Assembly (NCBI RefSeq): GCF_037042905.1 | Contig: NW_026974141.1 | Location: 124,001-188,000 of the forward strand | Direction of reading: 5' to 3' | Origin: Lytechinus pictus | Lineage: Eukaryota > Echinodermata > Echinoidea > Temnopleuroida > Toxopneustidae | Length of the DNA: 64,000 nucleotides | Program-made: the position numbers and the translations under genes | In this document: positions 13,357 through 24,700 of the stretch, piece by piece | Layout: every line of letters begins with the position of its first letter | Position numbering within the stretch: position 1 is the first letter of the stretch | The notes under the pieces: generated by a model | What the model was told of the DNA's origin: nothing | Seen by the model: the letters and a program-made list of their open reading frames with translations, nothing else | The model's database searches: none

Positions 13357-13644
13357 GGCCTCTCGAGCTCTGGGAGGAACCAAATGTGGCTTTGGAAAGT
13401 CGTCCTAAATCGGATATATCGCTGTTACCATAGTAGCAACCAGAATTTTGCACACGAAACGCAGATTGAATGTTTCCGTTCCAGATGCGAAACGAAAAAA
13501 AATCTCATGTCACACAATTTGCATTGCAGGACAGAGTTTTACAACCATGACGACGGGCCCAAAAGTCTCTTCCAAAATCAACTACCGTCGCAAATAAGCG
13601 TTCGCGTTCTCCAACGAAAGGTCGGGATCACCGAGTTTTGAAAA

Positions 13645-13692
13645 CCTCGGGGACGCGTTTTAGGGTCCGGTAATACAAAAGTTAACGTTTAA
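13645..13692. repeat. Duplicated segment D, second copy, left part
   Basis: AATACAAAAGTTAACGTTTAA matches the intact copy at about 12,440-12,465 and stops where the element at 13,693 begins. Confidence 0.7.
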
Positions 13693-16491
13693 GGACGTTC
13701 CACAGTTAAAATGAAGTCCATGTCATTTTCACCAAAGTTTGCAGAGAGTTACTTTGGTATCTATGCATTATGAAAAAGCAAAAAATGATATAGGTTCATG
13801 TGCTTTTTTTTTCTACTGGTCTTCAAAGTCGCCGTATTTGAATGATATGCAATCTTAGGCAATCAAGAGAATCATGCCTCTCTTAGACCTCACGAATTCA
13901 CCAAATGAGTTTAAATCATCTTTACTCAGTGGAATAAATGTAATCTTTGTTTACTTAAGGGAACAATCATGCATATGTTGATAAAATGTGAGAATATAAA
14001 ACCTCTATGGAAAATGGTAGAAGACACAATTCTTTCTGTTTCTAAAGTACAGGTCTGTGTTAATGAAAATATAGTAATTTTAGGTGGGAATATACAAGAA
14101 CCGAAATACTGGTTAATTGATATCATTTTGAATTTTACTCAATACACCATTTACAGAAATTATATTGAAACGAGTATGAAAAAAGGTTATTACTTTGTTA
14201 ATGTAAATATATTATGGATAAATTTGAAAATGAAACTGAGATGGTATTTAAGTTCAAAATATGTTACCAAAAATAAGAATACAAAAGAAATTGACAAATT
14301 ACTGGAACTAATTTATTGATTGATTAATTTGATTACTGTATATACTTTGTGATTTGTAAATTGTATTATAGAGATGTAAATAAAGTCCCTCGAAAGAGGT
14401 TTAAAGAGAGAAAAAAATCTTTACTCAGTGGATACCGCATCAAACTTCATCAAATTTTCAAGATATATAACAAAGTGTATATACCAAAGTAAGAAAAAGT
14501 CTTTTAATTGGTGAAACTATATTAATTTGGAGTCAGCAGCGCCCTCATTTTGAAAGAATGGTGCAAAAACTCGGAAAAAAAAATCTTCAAAGACGTGAAT
14601 ATACTCAAAAATTAAAAAAGGTATTTTGTAAGCTGCACTTTTTTCAAAATTCATGTCATTTTCATCAAATTCGGTTAAATTGTAGAGGAATGCATATCAA
14701 AGGTGTAGGGAAGTTTAAATATGGGGTCCATGTGCTCGTTTTTAACTATGAGTGTCCAGAGTGATGCGAGTTGGCATGTAAATCGCCGAAAATGTGACCA
14801 AAACGTGCAAAAGTCTAATAATACCGTCTAAAATGCGACTGGTTCCGTAGTTTTGCCCCCAAACATTCAAAATCCATGTCATTTTCATCATACTCTTTAG
14901 ATTTGTAGAAGAATATATTCTAAAGGCATCAAAATATTAAAAATATGGGGTCCATGTGCTCGTTTTTAAACTATCAGTGTTCAAAGTGTTGCGAGTTGGC
15001 TTGAAAATATTGAAATCCACCTAAAATGCGCCGAAAACGTGCAAAAGTCTAATAATACCGTCTAAAATGAAAATTGTCTAATTTTTCGCCCCCAAACATT
15101 CAAAATCCATGTCATTCTCATCATACTCTCTAGATTTGCAGAGGAATATATTCTGATGACGGTAAAATGTCAAAAACATGGGGTCTATGTGCTCGTTATC
15201 AAACTATTAGTGTCTAAAGTGTTGCGAGTTGGCTTGAAACAGTCTATAATGCGCCTAAAACGGGCAAAAGTCTAATACCGTCAAAATGTCTAAAATACGA
15301 AAATGCCTTAGTCCTGCTCCCAAACATTCACAATCCATGTCATTTTCATCATAGTTTACTCTCTAGATTTGTAGATGAATATATTCTGAAGAAGTCAAGA
15401 AATTTAAACTATGGGGTCCATTTGCTCGTTTTCAAATTATCCGTGTTCAAAGTGTTGCGAGTTGGCTTGAAACAGCCCAAAATGCGCCGAAAACAAGCAA
15501 AAGACTGTTAATACCGTCTAAAATGCGAATGGTTCCGTAGTCTTGCTCCCAAACATTCAAAATCCAAATCATTTTCATTATACTTTGAACGTTGATAATA
15601 TAGCACTTGAAAATTTAAAATATTCACAAATTAACATGGGTCCATGTGCTTGATTTTTTGCTATATAGCTTCAAAGTTAACCCAAAATGTAAGATGTTCT
15701 TAAGAATTGTGCATCCAAAAGAATTTAACATTTTTAGACCTTACGAGATCACAACAATGAGTTTAAAGCTATATCACTCAGTCAGAATCCATGAAAATTT
15801 CATCAAATTTTGCAATATGATTGATAATTGTATCCGTATGATGGCTTATCTTTCTATATTGCTGTCAATTGTTTGGTCATTTAAGTCTAATAACACTCTA
15901 AGTTCTTAGAAATTGCGGGAAAGATACTCAACCTCAAAATTTTCAAATTTCAATAACAAACTTGAGAAGTAAAGAAATGCTGCACTTTATTTAGAACCTA
16001 TGCCATTTTCACCAAACTTTGCAAAGTTGTAGAGGAAGGTATACCTTGAAAACATAACAAAATGTGGGTTCATGTGTTTGTTTTCAAACTATCAGCACTC
16101 TTATGAGAGCAAATTTGCTTCTTAAAACACCCGAAATCGTGCCAAAATCTTTGTATCTATGTGAGGAAAAATTCCGAACCACTCTTCCATTTATTCAAAT
16201 TCGGGGTCATATTCATCATACTTTGCAGCACTACTACTAACAGTGAAACTATTTTAAAATTCTATTTTGAAATTGTAGAGGAATAAAAAAAAGTGGTCCA
16301 TGGAATAATTCCAGTTTATTAGCTTCATAAAATAACACATCGGATCTGCAGTTAGTGCAGATAAGGAGAAAAATCAGCTCACATTACCTACAGCTGATTA
16401 ATCACCAGTTCATCCATTGTGACGTCAGCGCGCAAGTGTAAAATATGCGCAGATCATGATGCGCACAAACATAACTGTGGAACGTCCGTAG
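13693..16491. mobile_element. 2.8-kb element made of ~230-bp tandem units
   Basis: The ends GGACGTTCCACAGTTA (13,693) and TAACTGTGGAACGTCC (16,472-16,487) are exact inverted repeats. TAA occurs on both sides (13,690-13,692 and 16,492-16,494), compatible with a 3-bp target duplication, although four extra bases (GTAG) follow the right end. The interior is a tandem array of about 230 bp per unit, marked by CCATGTCATTTTCATCA near 13,714, 14,650, 14,870, 15,103, 15,330, 15,561, 15,988 and 16,200. A LINE fragment (13,934-14,416) has landed inside. No transposase is visible. A 3-bp TAA target suggests PIF/Harbinger, by inference only. Confidence 0.7.
13934..14416 (+). mobile_element. 5'-truncated LINE (L1/Tx1-like) 3' end
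   Basis: A 16-bp direct repeat, ATCTTTACTCAGTGGA, flanks the insert at 13,918-13,933 and 14,417-14,432: a classic target-site duplication. The open frame to 14,319 begins with a CCHC-type knuckle (KCNLCLLKGTIMHM...KC), as found at the C-terminus of L1/Tx1-type reverse transcriptase proteins. It is followed by a short 3' UTR with a CCTCGAAAGAGG hairpin and an A-rich tail. Only about 128 codons remain, so this copy is dead on arrival. Confidence 0.8.
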
Positions 16492-16670
16492 TAATCATAC
16501 ACTCGATTTTTAAGTTGGTTATACATTATAGTCAATAGAATCAAACGTAGAAAATCGTTCTACAATCATTTCTAAGCTTTGTGTTACAGGCTTTGCTTTT
16601 GCTTTTCGTGTGCAAAATTCTTTCATGCGACACCATGCATGCCTTTCCAACATGTGAGATTAAATCCCGC
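16492..16670. repeat. Duplicated segment D, second copy, right part
   Basis: It resumes TAATCATACACTCGATTTTT and continues through the shared AATCAAACGTAGAAAA and CGTGTGCAAAATTCTTTC phrases of the intact copy at 12,463-12,620. Confidence 0.7.
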
Positions 16671-18223
16671 TTTCATGCATGTATGACTGGTCATCAAGCA
16701 TATTTTATGTAATGCTTCAGTGAGCACCGCAAGAGGGCAAAATTGTCACTTTTCAAAAGTCACAAGCCAAATATCATGATTTTGATTCCATTTATTATTG
16801 GAACGAATTCCACATTCTCATCATAAAAAATAGTCAGAAGGCTTGTAAAAGGTACTTTCTAAAAGACGATAGAATTTTCTTGGCTAAATTTTACGGTTGA
16901 ATAAACACAAATTAAAAATTGCTATAATTTGATTTTTTACACATTTAGAAGAACATGTCAACCCCTAAATTTCTAAAATACGTGATTAAATTTAAAGAAG
17001 CGAGAAAATACGTAAAAAAGGCTTTTGGGATCGGTTGTTTTGTAGTGAAAAATTGTTAGAAATGCCCATGAAGAATATGTACAGCAAAAAATAGCACTCT
17101 ACAAGCTTTAACTAATGAATTAGAGCAGAATATGTGATTTTATGAATGAATTAGCATAACTTGTTCATATGAAAGGAAGTATATACATTCGGTGAAGTTT
17201 AGCTCTACAATCAAGTAGTTAATGTCATTTTTCTTCCATCTCGTAATTTTTTGTTGCCATATCATGATTTTTGGCAGAGAAATGGCCACGGGCGTAGTTC
17301 CGGGGGGGGGGGGGGATACATCCCCCCACTTTTCGGAGAGGGTGGATGGCACGTACAATCATCCCCCTCTACTTTTCAAGATAGAATTTTAAAATCATCA
17401 AATATTTCTGTTAATGTGTGGATTGATCTTTAAATGCAGTCAAAGTGCTCAAATTGGCCTAATTTTGCATTCTAAAAATGCAAAATTTCTCAGTCGGCCG
17501 GTCACCGTTCTGCATTCGCGCCCAACCTATACACTATATTCTTACAAGAATTTGGCGGTGACAAATCCCTATATACATTTAGCTTATTGCAAATGTTAAA
17601 TCCACTGCGTCATGGGAGTTTAGTTATAATAAGTCCATTTTTTAATATGTGATTCCAATGACTTTCAAATATGATTTTAACTTTTATCATAAACGAATTA
17701 AAACATCCTTTAAATACATGGGAGGGGGTCATCTGGTATCTTTTTTAGGTGTCATATTTGGTGAAAAATCTTCATATTTTAGACAAATTAAAAATGAAAA
17801 CTTGACAAAAACATTTCATATTTGTCTTAGTTACTTCTCAACACAAACGTTTCATATTACACTTTTTTGTTCAGTGGTGACATATAATGATAGAAAATGT
17901 AATATAAATCATAGATTTGACATTTATATATTTCAATGAAACGATGTTTGAAAATATAACAAAAAATAGAATACATTTGGCACGAATATTACTTTTTTCT
18001 CTTCAAAGAAAATTTTACCTGAATTATACTTTAATCCAAGCGCCATCCCAATCATGTGAAAGAACTTAATACGCTCTTCCATTTGATACCAAATTCGCCA
18101 TGGTATAGTATGTAAATAGTACATTTTACAATGTTTGGCAAGCGAACAAATTCCACTGAATTGCATGGGTGTATTGTAATGCCAAGTTGGCGTTTACAAA
18201 ACGCTTTTGAGAGTACGTAACAT
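16671..18223. other. Non-coding stretch, no gene seen
   Basis: This is AT-rich DNA. Short open frames at 17,140-17,939 lack any domain. A G run at about 17,301-17,314 follows GGGCGTAGTTCC and may be a hAT-type transposon end, but no partner was found. Confidence 0.5.
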
Positions 18224-18641
18224 ATTGAGATAAGGTTCAACTCAAAGGATGGAGCAGGAATCCATTCTTAGCTGTAGCTTTCGTCTTTATTTAGACTTTG
18301 TCTGAAGCGGTCTGAAAATACAAGGCGATACAACATCCAAGTTTGGCTAATAAATGCACATTAATGATTGATTATCATGTGTACAAGTTGAATTTATTCC
18401 ATAATCTCATTAGACAAATGAATGACTGAATAAATCAATAATTTAATAACCAAGAATTGATTTAATTATAAAAAATGTCAACGCAGACGACATTCCTGTA
18501 AATACAGACTATCAAAAAAATGGCAGACAGTTTGTAGGATCTATTTTTTAGACCGCTTCAGACAAAGTCTAAAATAAAGACAAAAGCTAAAGCTAGCAAT
18601 TGTTTCCTGCGTCATCCTTGGAGTTGACCCTCATCTCAATT
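18224..18641. mobile_element. Palindromic MITE, family P1 (copy 2, long loop)
   Basis: The left arm, ATTGAGATAAGGTTCAACTC with TAGCTTTCGTCTTTATTTAG, is mirrored by the right arm, AAAGACAAAAGCTAAAGCTA with TTGACCCTCATCTCAAT. It shares the AGACTT(C/T)GTC(A/T)GAAGCG core with 3389-3664. Its central loop is about 200 bases. Confidence 0.75.
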
Positions 18642-19425
18642 CAACATTTTAGAAAATGTTTCCGCCATTTCATCAAAATGGAAAAAAAGGATTTGTAAAT
18701 ATCTTACTGACAAATATTTTTAAAATATAAATATTAAATTGGGTTTCAGTTTTCAGTTTTATTTCAGTTTTATTTTTTCTCATTTCCAACAAAACAGTAT
18801 ACAAAATCCATCATAAATACATTTATAACAATTGAAATGTATAAAGAAACATGTAACACAATATATATTTTTATCTAAATTATACATTTGAAACTTAATA
18901 TGGATCATTAAATATTTGTGGCTGAAAATAACATGCTGGAAATGGAGAGGTCCACTGTGAAGCTGTGCTTGTAAATCGTGGACCCCTCAAAACAAATTAT
19001 TCATTAATATTAAATTACATTATTAAAATAATTATAGTGGCCAAAAGAGGGGAAGAAAAATGTGAAATAAACAATAACATGATGCATGAAATGAGTAATT
19101 TACGAAGAATAACCACAAGGAGAGACGATGAGAAGAACATATCTGCATGTGGACTAAAATAAGAGAATGTTTCACAGGTGATGTATAACGAGTATGAAGT
19201 AGACGCGCAAAAGAAACGGATCAAAGTGTATGCCTGGTTGAGCAATGGTGACGAGTTCTTCGATATCAACAATAATAACAATGATAGTGATAATAGAGAT
19301 AATAATAATGTTGATGATATTGATAATCACAATAATAATAGTAATCATGATACTTATAACAAAAATAATCATGATAATAGTGATAATCAATAAAAGAAGG
19401 GACAATCTACGTACAACAGGGAGAG
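18642..19425. other. AT-rich DNA and AAT/GAT microsatellite downstream of the LINE
   Basis: No gene is seen. The imperfect AATAATGATAAT-type microsatellite at about 19,259-19,392 lies just 3' of the minus-strand LINE reading frame and may be the element's 3' tail repeat, as is usual in CR1/L2-like LINEs. Confidence 0.5.
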
Positions 19426-21050
19426 CTAGGTTTTGTAATTAGCCAATAAAAATGTCTTAAGTTTTCTTTTGAAGACTGCGAGTGAAGGGGAGTTTTTCAA
19501 ATCTATGCACAAAGTATTCCAAAATTTAGGACCTTCAAAAATGAATGTATTTTGTGCTGAAAGTGTTTTTAGTAAAGGTAAATGAAATTCTTCAGACTGT
19601 CTAGTGGGATATTTATGAATAGTTTGATTCTTTATAAACATATCATGAAAAACTAAGGGAAGGGTACCAGAATTGAATTTATACATAAATTCTCCAAGAT
19701 GAAACAAGTAGAGATCGTTTACTTTGAGAATATTATGTTCAAGGAAAAGTGGATCTGAGTGGGCACGAAACGGAGCATTGCAGATTATACGAATTACTTT
19801 TTTTTGTAACAATATAATTTTTTCTAACAGAGTTTGATGAGTGTTTCCCCAAAGCAAAAGTCCATAATTTAGGTAGGGTAAAACAAGAGAATAATAAAGA
19901 GTAAGCAAAGATCGTTGTGGAAGATGTGATTTTAGTCTGTTAATAATACCAATATTTCGAGAGATTGTTTTGCAAATATTTTCGATATGTAATTTCCAGG
20001 AGAGCTTGCTATCAACCAAAACACCTAAGAATTTTGTATGAGAAACCTGCTTAATTGGGGTATTGTCAAACATAATTTGAGTCGGTAATGAAGCTAAGGA
20101 GTTACTAAATAATATGTAATTCGTCTTCAAAAGGTTTAATGACAGTTTATTTGTTCTTATCCATTCTAAAATATTTCGCAACTCTGCATTGACGACATCA
20201 ACAAGAACATTTGGATCTCTGTGTGAAAAAAATAAGTTAGTATCATCTGCAAATAAAATGAATGACAGTGAATTGGACGATTTATGAAAATCATTTATAT
20301 AAAGAATAAACAACAAAGGGCCTAAAAGACTCCCTTGCGGAACACCACAAGTAATATTTCTAAAATCAGATTCGTGCTCATTTAAATATACAAATTGTTT
20401 CCTGTTAGAAAGGTAACTCCTGAACCAATCCAAGGCCTTTCCACGGACACCGATATGATTGAGTTTATAAAGTAAAATGTCATGATTTATCGTATCGAAG
20501 GCCTTGGAGAAGTCCAGGAATATACCAACTGTGTGAGAAGAAGAGTCAATTGAATGAGCAACCTTTTCTACAAAAGTCATTAAAGCGTGAACAGTACTAT
20601 GTTTCTCCCTGAAACCAAATTGGAAGTTAGAAAATATATTATTTTTCTTCAAGAAAGTTATCATTCGAGTGAAAACTATTTTTTCTAAAATTTTGGAAAA
20701 AGAAGACAATAACGAGATTGGCCGATAGTTACCTACTTCAAGTGTGTCACCTTTCTTAAACAATGGTATGATTTTAGCAAGTTTCATGGAATTAGGAAAT
20801 TCACCATGCAGCAGTGATAAATTAAAGATGTGGACCAATGGATCTACAATGTAAGGAATAATGGCCTTTAAAATAACGTTACTGATTTCGTCAAAGCCGG
20901 AACTTTTTTTTATTTTGTAAGTTGGAAACAATGTTTGTGACTTCATGTCTATTCGTAGGAAAAAGGAAAATAGAACTTGGATTAGCAGGACCTAAAAAGT
21001 CAGTAAAACACCTGTCAGAAGGGGGGATATTTTTAGCCAGTTAATAAGTC
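19426..21050 (-). mobile_element. CR1/L2-like LINE, reverse transcriptase domain, 5'-truncated
   Basis: A 506-codon open frame (20,946-19,426) encodes the reverse transcriptase of a non-LTR retrotransposon. The RT blocks appear in order: KSSGFDEI, LFKKGD then NYRPISLL, FGFREKHST, FLDFSKAFDTINH (first catalytic Asp), GVPQGSLLGPLLF, and the catalytic FADDT box. A C-terminal FKRKLKTFLL segment is typical of CR1/L2 and Jockey-like proteins. The upstream half of the protein (endonuclease) is missing. Between about 20,947 and 21,035 the frame continues after a shift in an A run (about 20,910), with phrases such as FLGPANPSS and LAKNIPPSD, and then a stop. The copy is therefore 5'-truncated and decayed. 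It lies about 200 bases upstream of the first visible lipoxygenase exon, on the opposite strand. Confidence 0.9.
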
Positions 21051-21241
21051 TCCCCTTCAATATCTCTCAGATCATGGTCATAAACGGGTCTGAAAATGTG
21101 TACGTAGTGAATGACGATATCCTGGACCCCAATGAATTAAAACAAAACCAAAAACGATACAAACAAATATTATTTGCACCATTAAGAATAAACTTTCTTT
21201 TTTGGTTTCATTTCTTTTCATGTACGGCTAGCTCGTTTCAG

Positions 21242-21748
21242 TCGATTCGGCGTAACTTTGATGTGCGACCGACGGATACACCGAAAGGCACCATATACAA
21301 ACTAACTATCAAGACCGGTGATAGAGATAGGATAATGCTTCTGGAGGAAGATGTAACTATTCGGTTCTACAGCAAAGAAAATGTAAAATCTCACGATTTC
21401 GTTGTTCGAATCAGTGACCTGAACATTGATCGAGTCAAAGATTTTAAATTCGTGATCGAGAACACTAGCTTTGGTGAGCCAACGTACATCGAGCTTCAAC
21501 GGGAGAACAAATGGCTGCGACACAGTAGGTGGCTCTGTGACTATGTCAAGCTGACGAAAGTCAACTCCGATGACGTTTACATGTTCCCAATCAACCGCTG
21601 TGTTTTGGTGGGAGCACCTTTAAAATTGAAGGAGTACGACACATCCTTGCCGCAGGAAGATGCTAACTCTGAACAAAGACAAACAGAGCTGAAGAGAAAA
21701 GAAATTTCCTATGGCTGCTATAAGAACAGAAAAACGGAAATGATCATG
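21242..21748 (+). CDS. Lipoxygenase exon 1 (visible): PLAT domain
   Basis: Encodes the beta-sandwich PLAT/LH2 domain that binds membrane and calcium in lipoxygenases. [11 protein letters not shown] is the first strand and [10 protein letters not shown] the central conserved strand, followed by the linker [11 protein letters not shown]. The acceptor is taken as CTCGTTTCAG at 21,232-21,241; GGCTAG nine bases upstream is an alternative. The donor ATG/GTAAGA at 21,748 keeps phase 0. Confidence 0.85.
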
Positions 21749-24700
21749 GTAAGACCATTAGTAGGTCCATGGTAAGACCATTAGTAGGTCCATGGTAAGA
21801 CCAATCTTGTTTTATGCCTTTGTGCGATCCTGTACATTCCTGACACCTACCACAAAACTGGGGGGGGGGTATATATCGGGATGTTGACAGCGAGAAGAGA
21901 GGAGAAGGAAGGGGGGGGGTAAGTAACCCCTGTTTTTTTTTTAAAGGTAGATAATAACAACTTTTTATATTATTGTTAGGATTGCAACAGGACTTTGGGA
22001 ACGATTTTTTTTTACTGGAGGTGCTGATGTATATGTGACAAGCAAAACAAGGAGGAAAAGGTTTTACTACAAAATTTGGTCCAGAGAAATTCGCCCACTT
22101 CCCAGGGCCATGGATCGCATTTTGGTTACATAACGGGCACATATTAACGTAAACTTTCCCGAAATTGATAATTCATTTCACTTCATTTTTTTTCATCTTG
22201 TGTTTTAGGTTCGCCGTCTCCCCTACAGTGAAGCGTTCTCATATCGTTACCAGGTAAGGAATTCTTCCTCCCAATTTCACCATCGCATTAACGATTTTCA
22301 GCAGGTTTGGATACAGAGTTTCATAAATGAGGGGGTGGGGTGTTTTTTTTAAATTCTTTTGAAATGCAACGGTCCACTGATCAAACCCTATTTGTCCTCT
22401 TCAATTAAAAATGGAAGGGCAATATTGGTTTCAAACGGGGGCACGTTTGGGGAGTTGATATGAAAATAATCTACAGAGAACACATTTTCTTTCTCCCTCA
22501 ACCCCCTTGGTTCTGAGCCATGTAAGCAATACCTATTATATAAATGGGAAGTGGTATAATAAGCTAATTTTTTAAAGATACACTTTATGGTGGGATTCAT
22601 TACACCCGGATTAAAATTCATTTATTTTCTCTTATGGATTATTTTTGTTGAATTTAAAGGGCAAGTCCATCCCGTCAAAACCGAAAATCCCAACGAGCAC
22701 AGCACTGAAAATTTCATCAAAAACGGATGTAGAAAAAGAAAATTGTTAATATTTTGAAGTTTCGCTTAATTTCACAAAACAGATGTACATCATGGTCGGT
22801 ATGTAAATGAGGTGAATATTGATATCATCCACTCACTATTTCCTTTGTATATTATTACATGAATTATTAAATATTCTAATTTTTTTCTTCATTGTCCTGT
22901 GAAGCAAAGTTTTATTCTTCCCTGAACATGTTGAATTACAATAATTTTAACATTTTATAGTTCATTTAAGATGGTACTTTTGTTCAAATCTGTAAATATT
23001 GAAATATTGTATAATTCAAACAATAAAAAACAAAATGAATAGTGGGTGAGGGACATCATCAACTGTCTCATTTGCATATCACTGCGTCGTGCATGTAACT
23101 GTTTTGGGAAAAGTAAGCGAAATTCTAAAATAACTTTCTTATTTTTCATCCGATTTTGATGAAATTTTTACTGTTGTGCTGGTTTGAATTTCTTCTATTC
23201 ATTCAAACCAACATTTTTCTGGAGTGGACTTGACCTTTAACCATGCTTTAATGAGCCATGTATAACAAGAAAACAATGATCTTTATAGAATTTGTGATGG
23301 CAGATTTTTATTAACGAGCAAAATAGAATAAATATTTATTAGAAGCTACCTACTACAATGGAACTAACTACCTGTATTTTGTAGTGGGACATCGATACAG
23401 AAGCCTTCAAACTGATCGCCAAATCAGCATGGTTAGAATTGTCAGCAGGGAAATGTGAAACCATTGAGGACATCGAAAAACTCTACAGACCACCACTGCT
23501 CCCAATACCAGAAGTAAGGTCTTGTTGAAAAAGTGACGATGATGATGACAATGATGATGATGATTATGGTGATGGTAATGATGATAATGGTGGTGGTGGT
23601 GATGATGATGATGGTGATGGTAATGATGATAATGGTGGTGGTGGTGATGATGATAATGATGATGATGATGAGGATGATGATGATGAGGATGATGACGATG
23701 ATGATGGCGATGGCGATGATGATGGTGATGATGATGATGATGGCGATGATGATGGTGATGATGATGGTGATGATGATGGCGATGATGATGGCGATGATGA
23801 TGGCGATGATGATGGTGATGATGACGATGATGACGATGATGATGGTGATGATGATGATGATGATGATCGTGATGATGATCATGTTGATGATGTGGAGGAT
23901 TGGGTTAGGATGGTGATTCTTTTAATATACCCATTTTTGCATTACGTTTGACAGGGGATTCATCGTTGGAAATCAGATCGACATTTCGCCAACCAACGAC
24001 TAACTGGCTGCAATCCTGCCATGATCCGACTGTGCAATCGGATACCCGAGAAGTAATTCACCTTTCTTGATATATTTTGTCAATATTTTATTCCTTTATA
24101 TTATACGTCCGAAAAATATACGTTTGTTTAATAAAATAATGGAAATACAAGCATAATTTCAAAGAATGTATCAAATTAAAGAGTATGATTTTTTTTGGAC
24201 ATGTGATTTTCTTTTTGAAACTCAGATACGTCGGCCAATTAACTTTTTGGTATCTATTTTTTAATCACTTATGCTTAAATGAGTATCTTATACATGTTAT
24301 ACAAGATAAAAGAGGACACTCTAAGCTTTACTATGATAGGCCATATTGTATGTTGTTGATGTGATCAATTTATGATAAACCATCCATAATTCTTGGTTTC
24401 GTTATTTCATGGGACACACTTTATATTGGCCTTCCACCCTCGAGAAAATATGGTGGTCGGTGGATCTACCGATCTGTATCCCGGTTTTTAAAATAACCTG
24501 AACTCAGAGTCATTCATCAAGCAAGTAAGGTGTACCATCCGTCATTAAAGGTCAAGACCATCCAAGAAAAAAATTTGATTTGAATCAATCACACAATCAT
24601 AACACTGAAAATTTTATCTAAATCGGATCTGAATAAGATTTTATGATATTTTAAAGTTTTGTTTATTTTTTTTCAAAACAGTTATACACAACTCAGTAAT

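Noticed and set aside
23442-23916. Long open frames on both strands in the GAT repeat
   Set aside because: Pure 3-base periodicity artefact of a microsatellite (Met/Val/Ala on one strand, Ile/Thr on the other).
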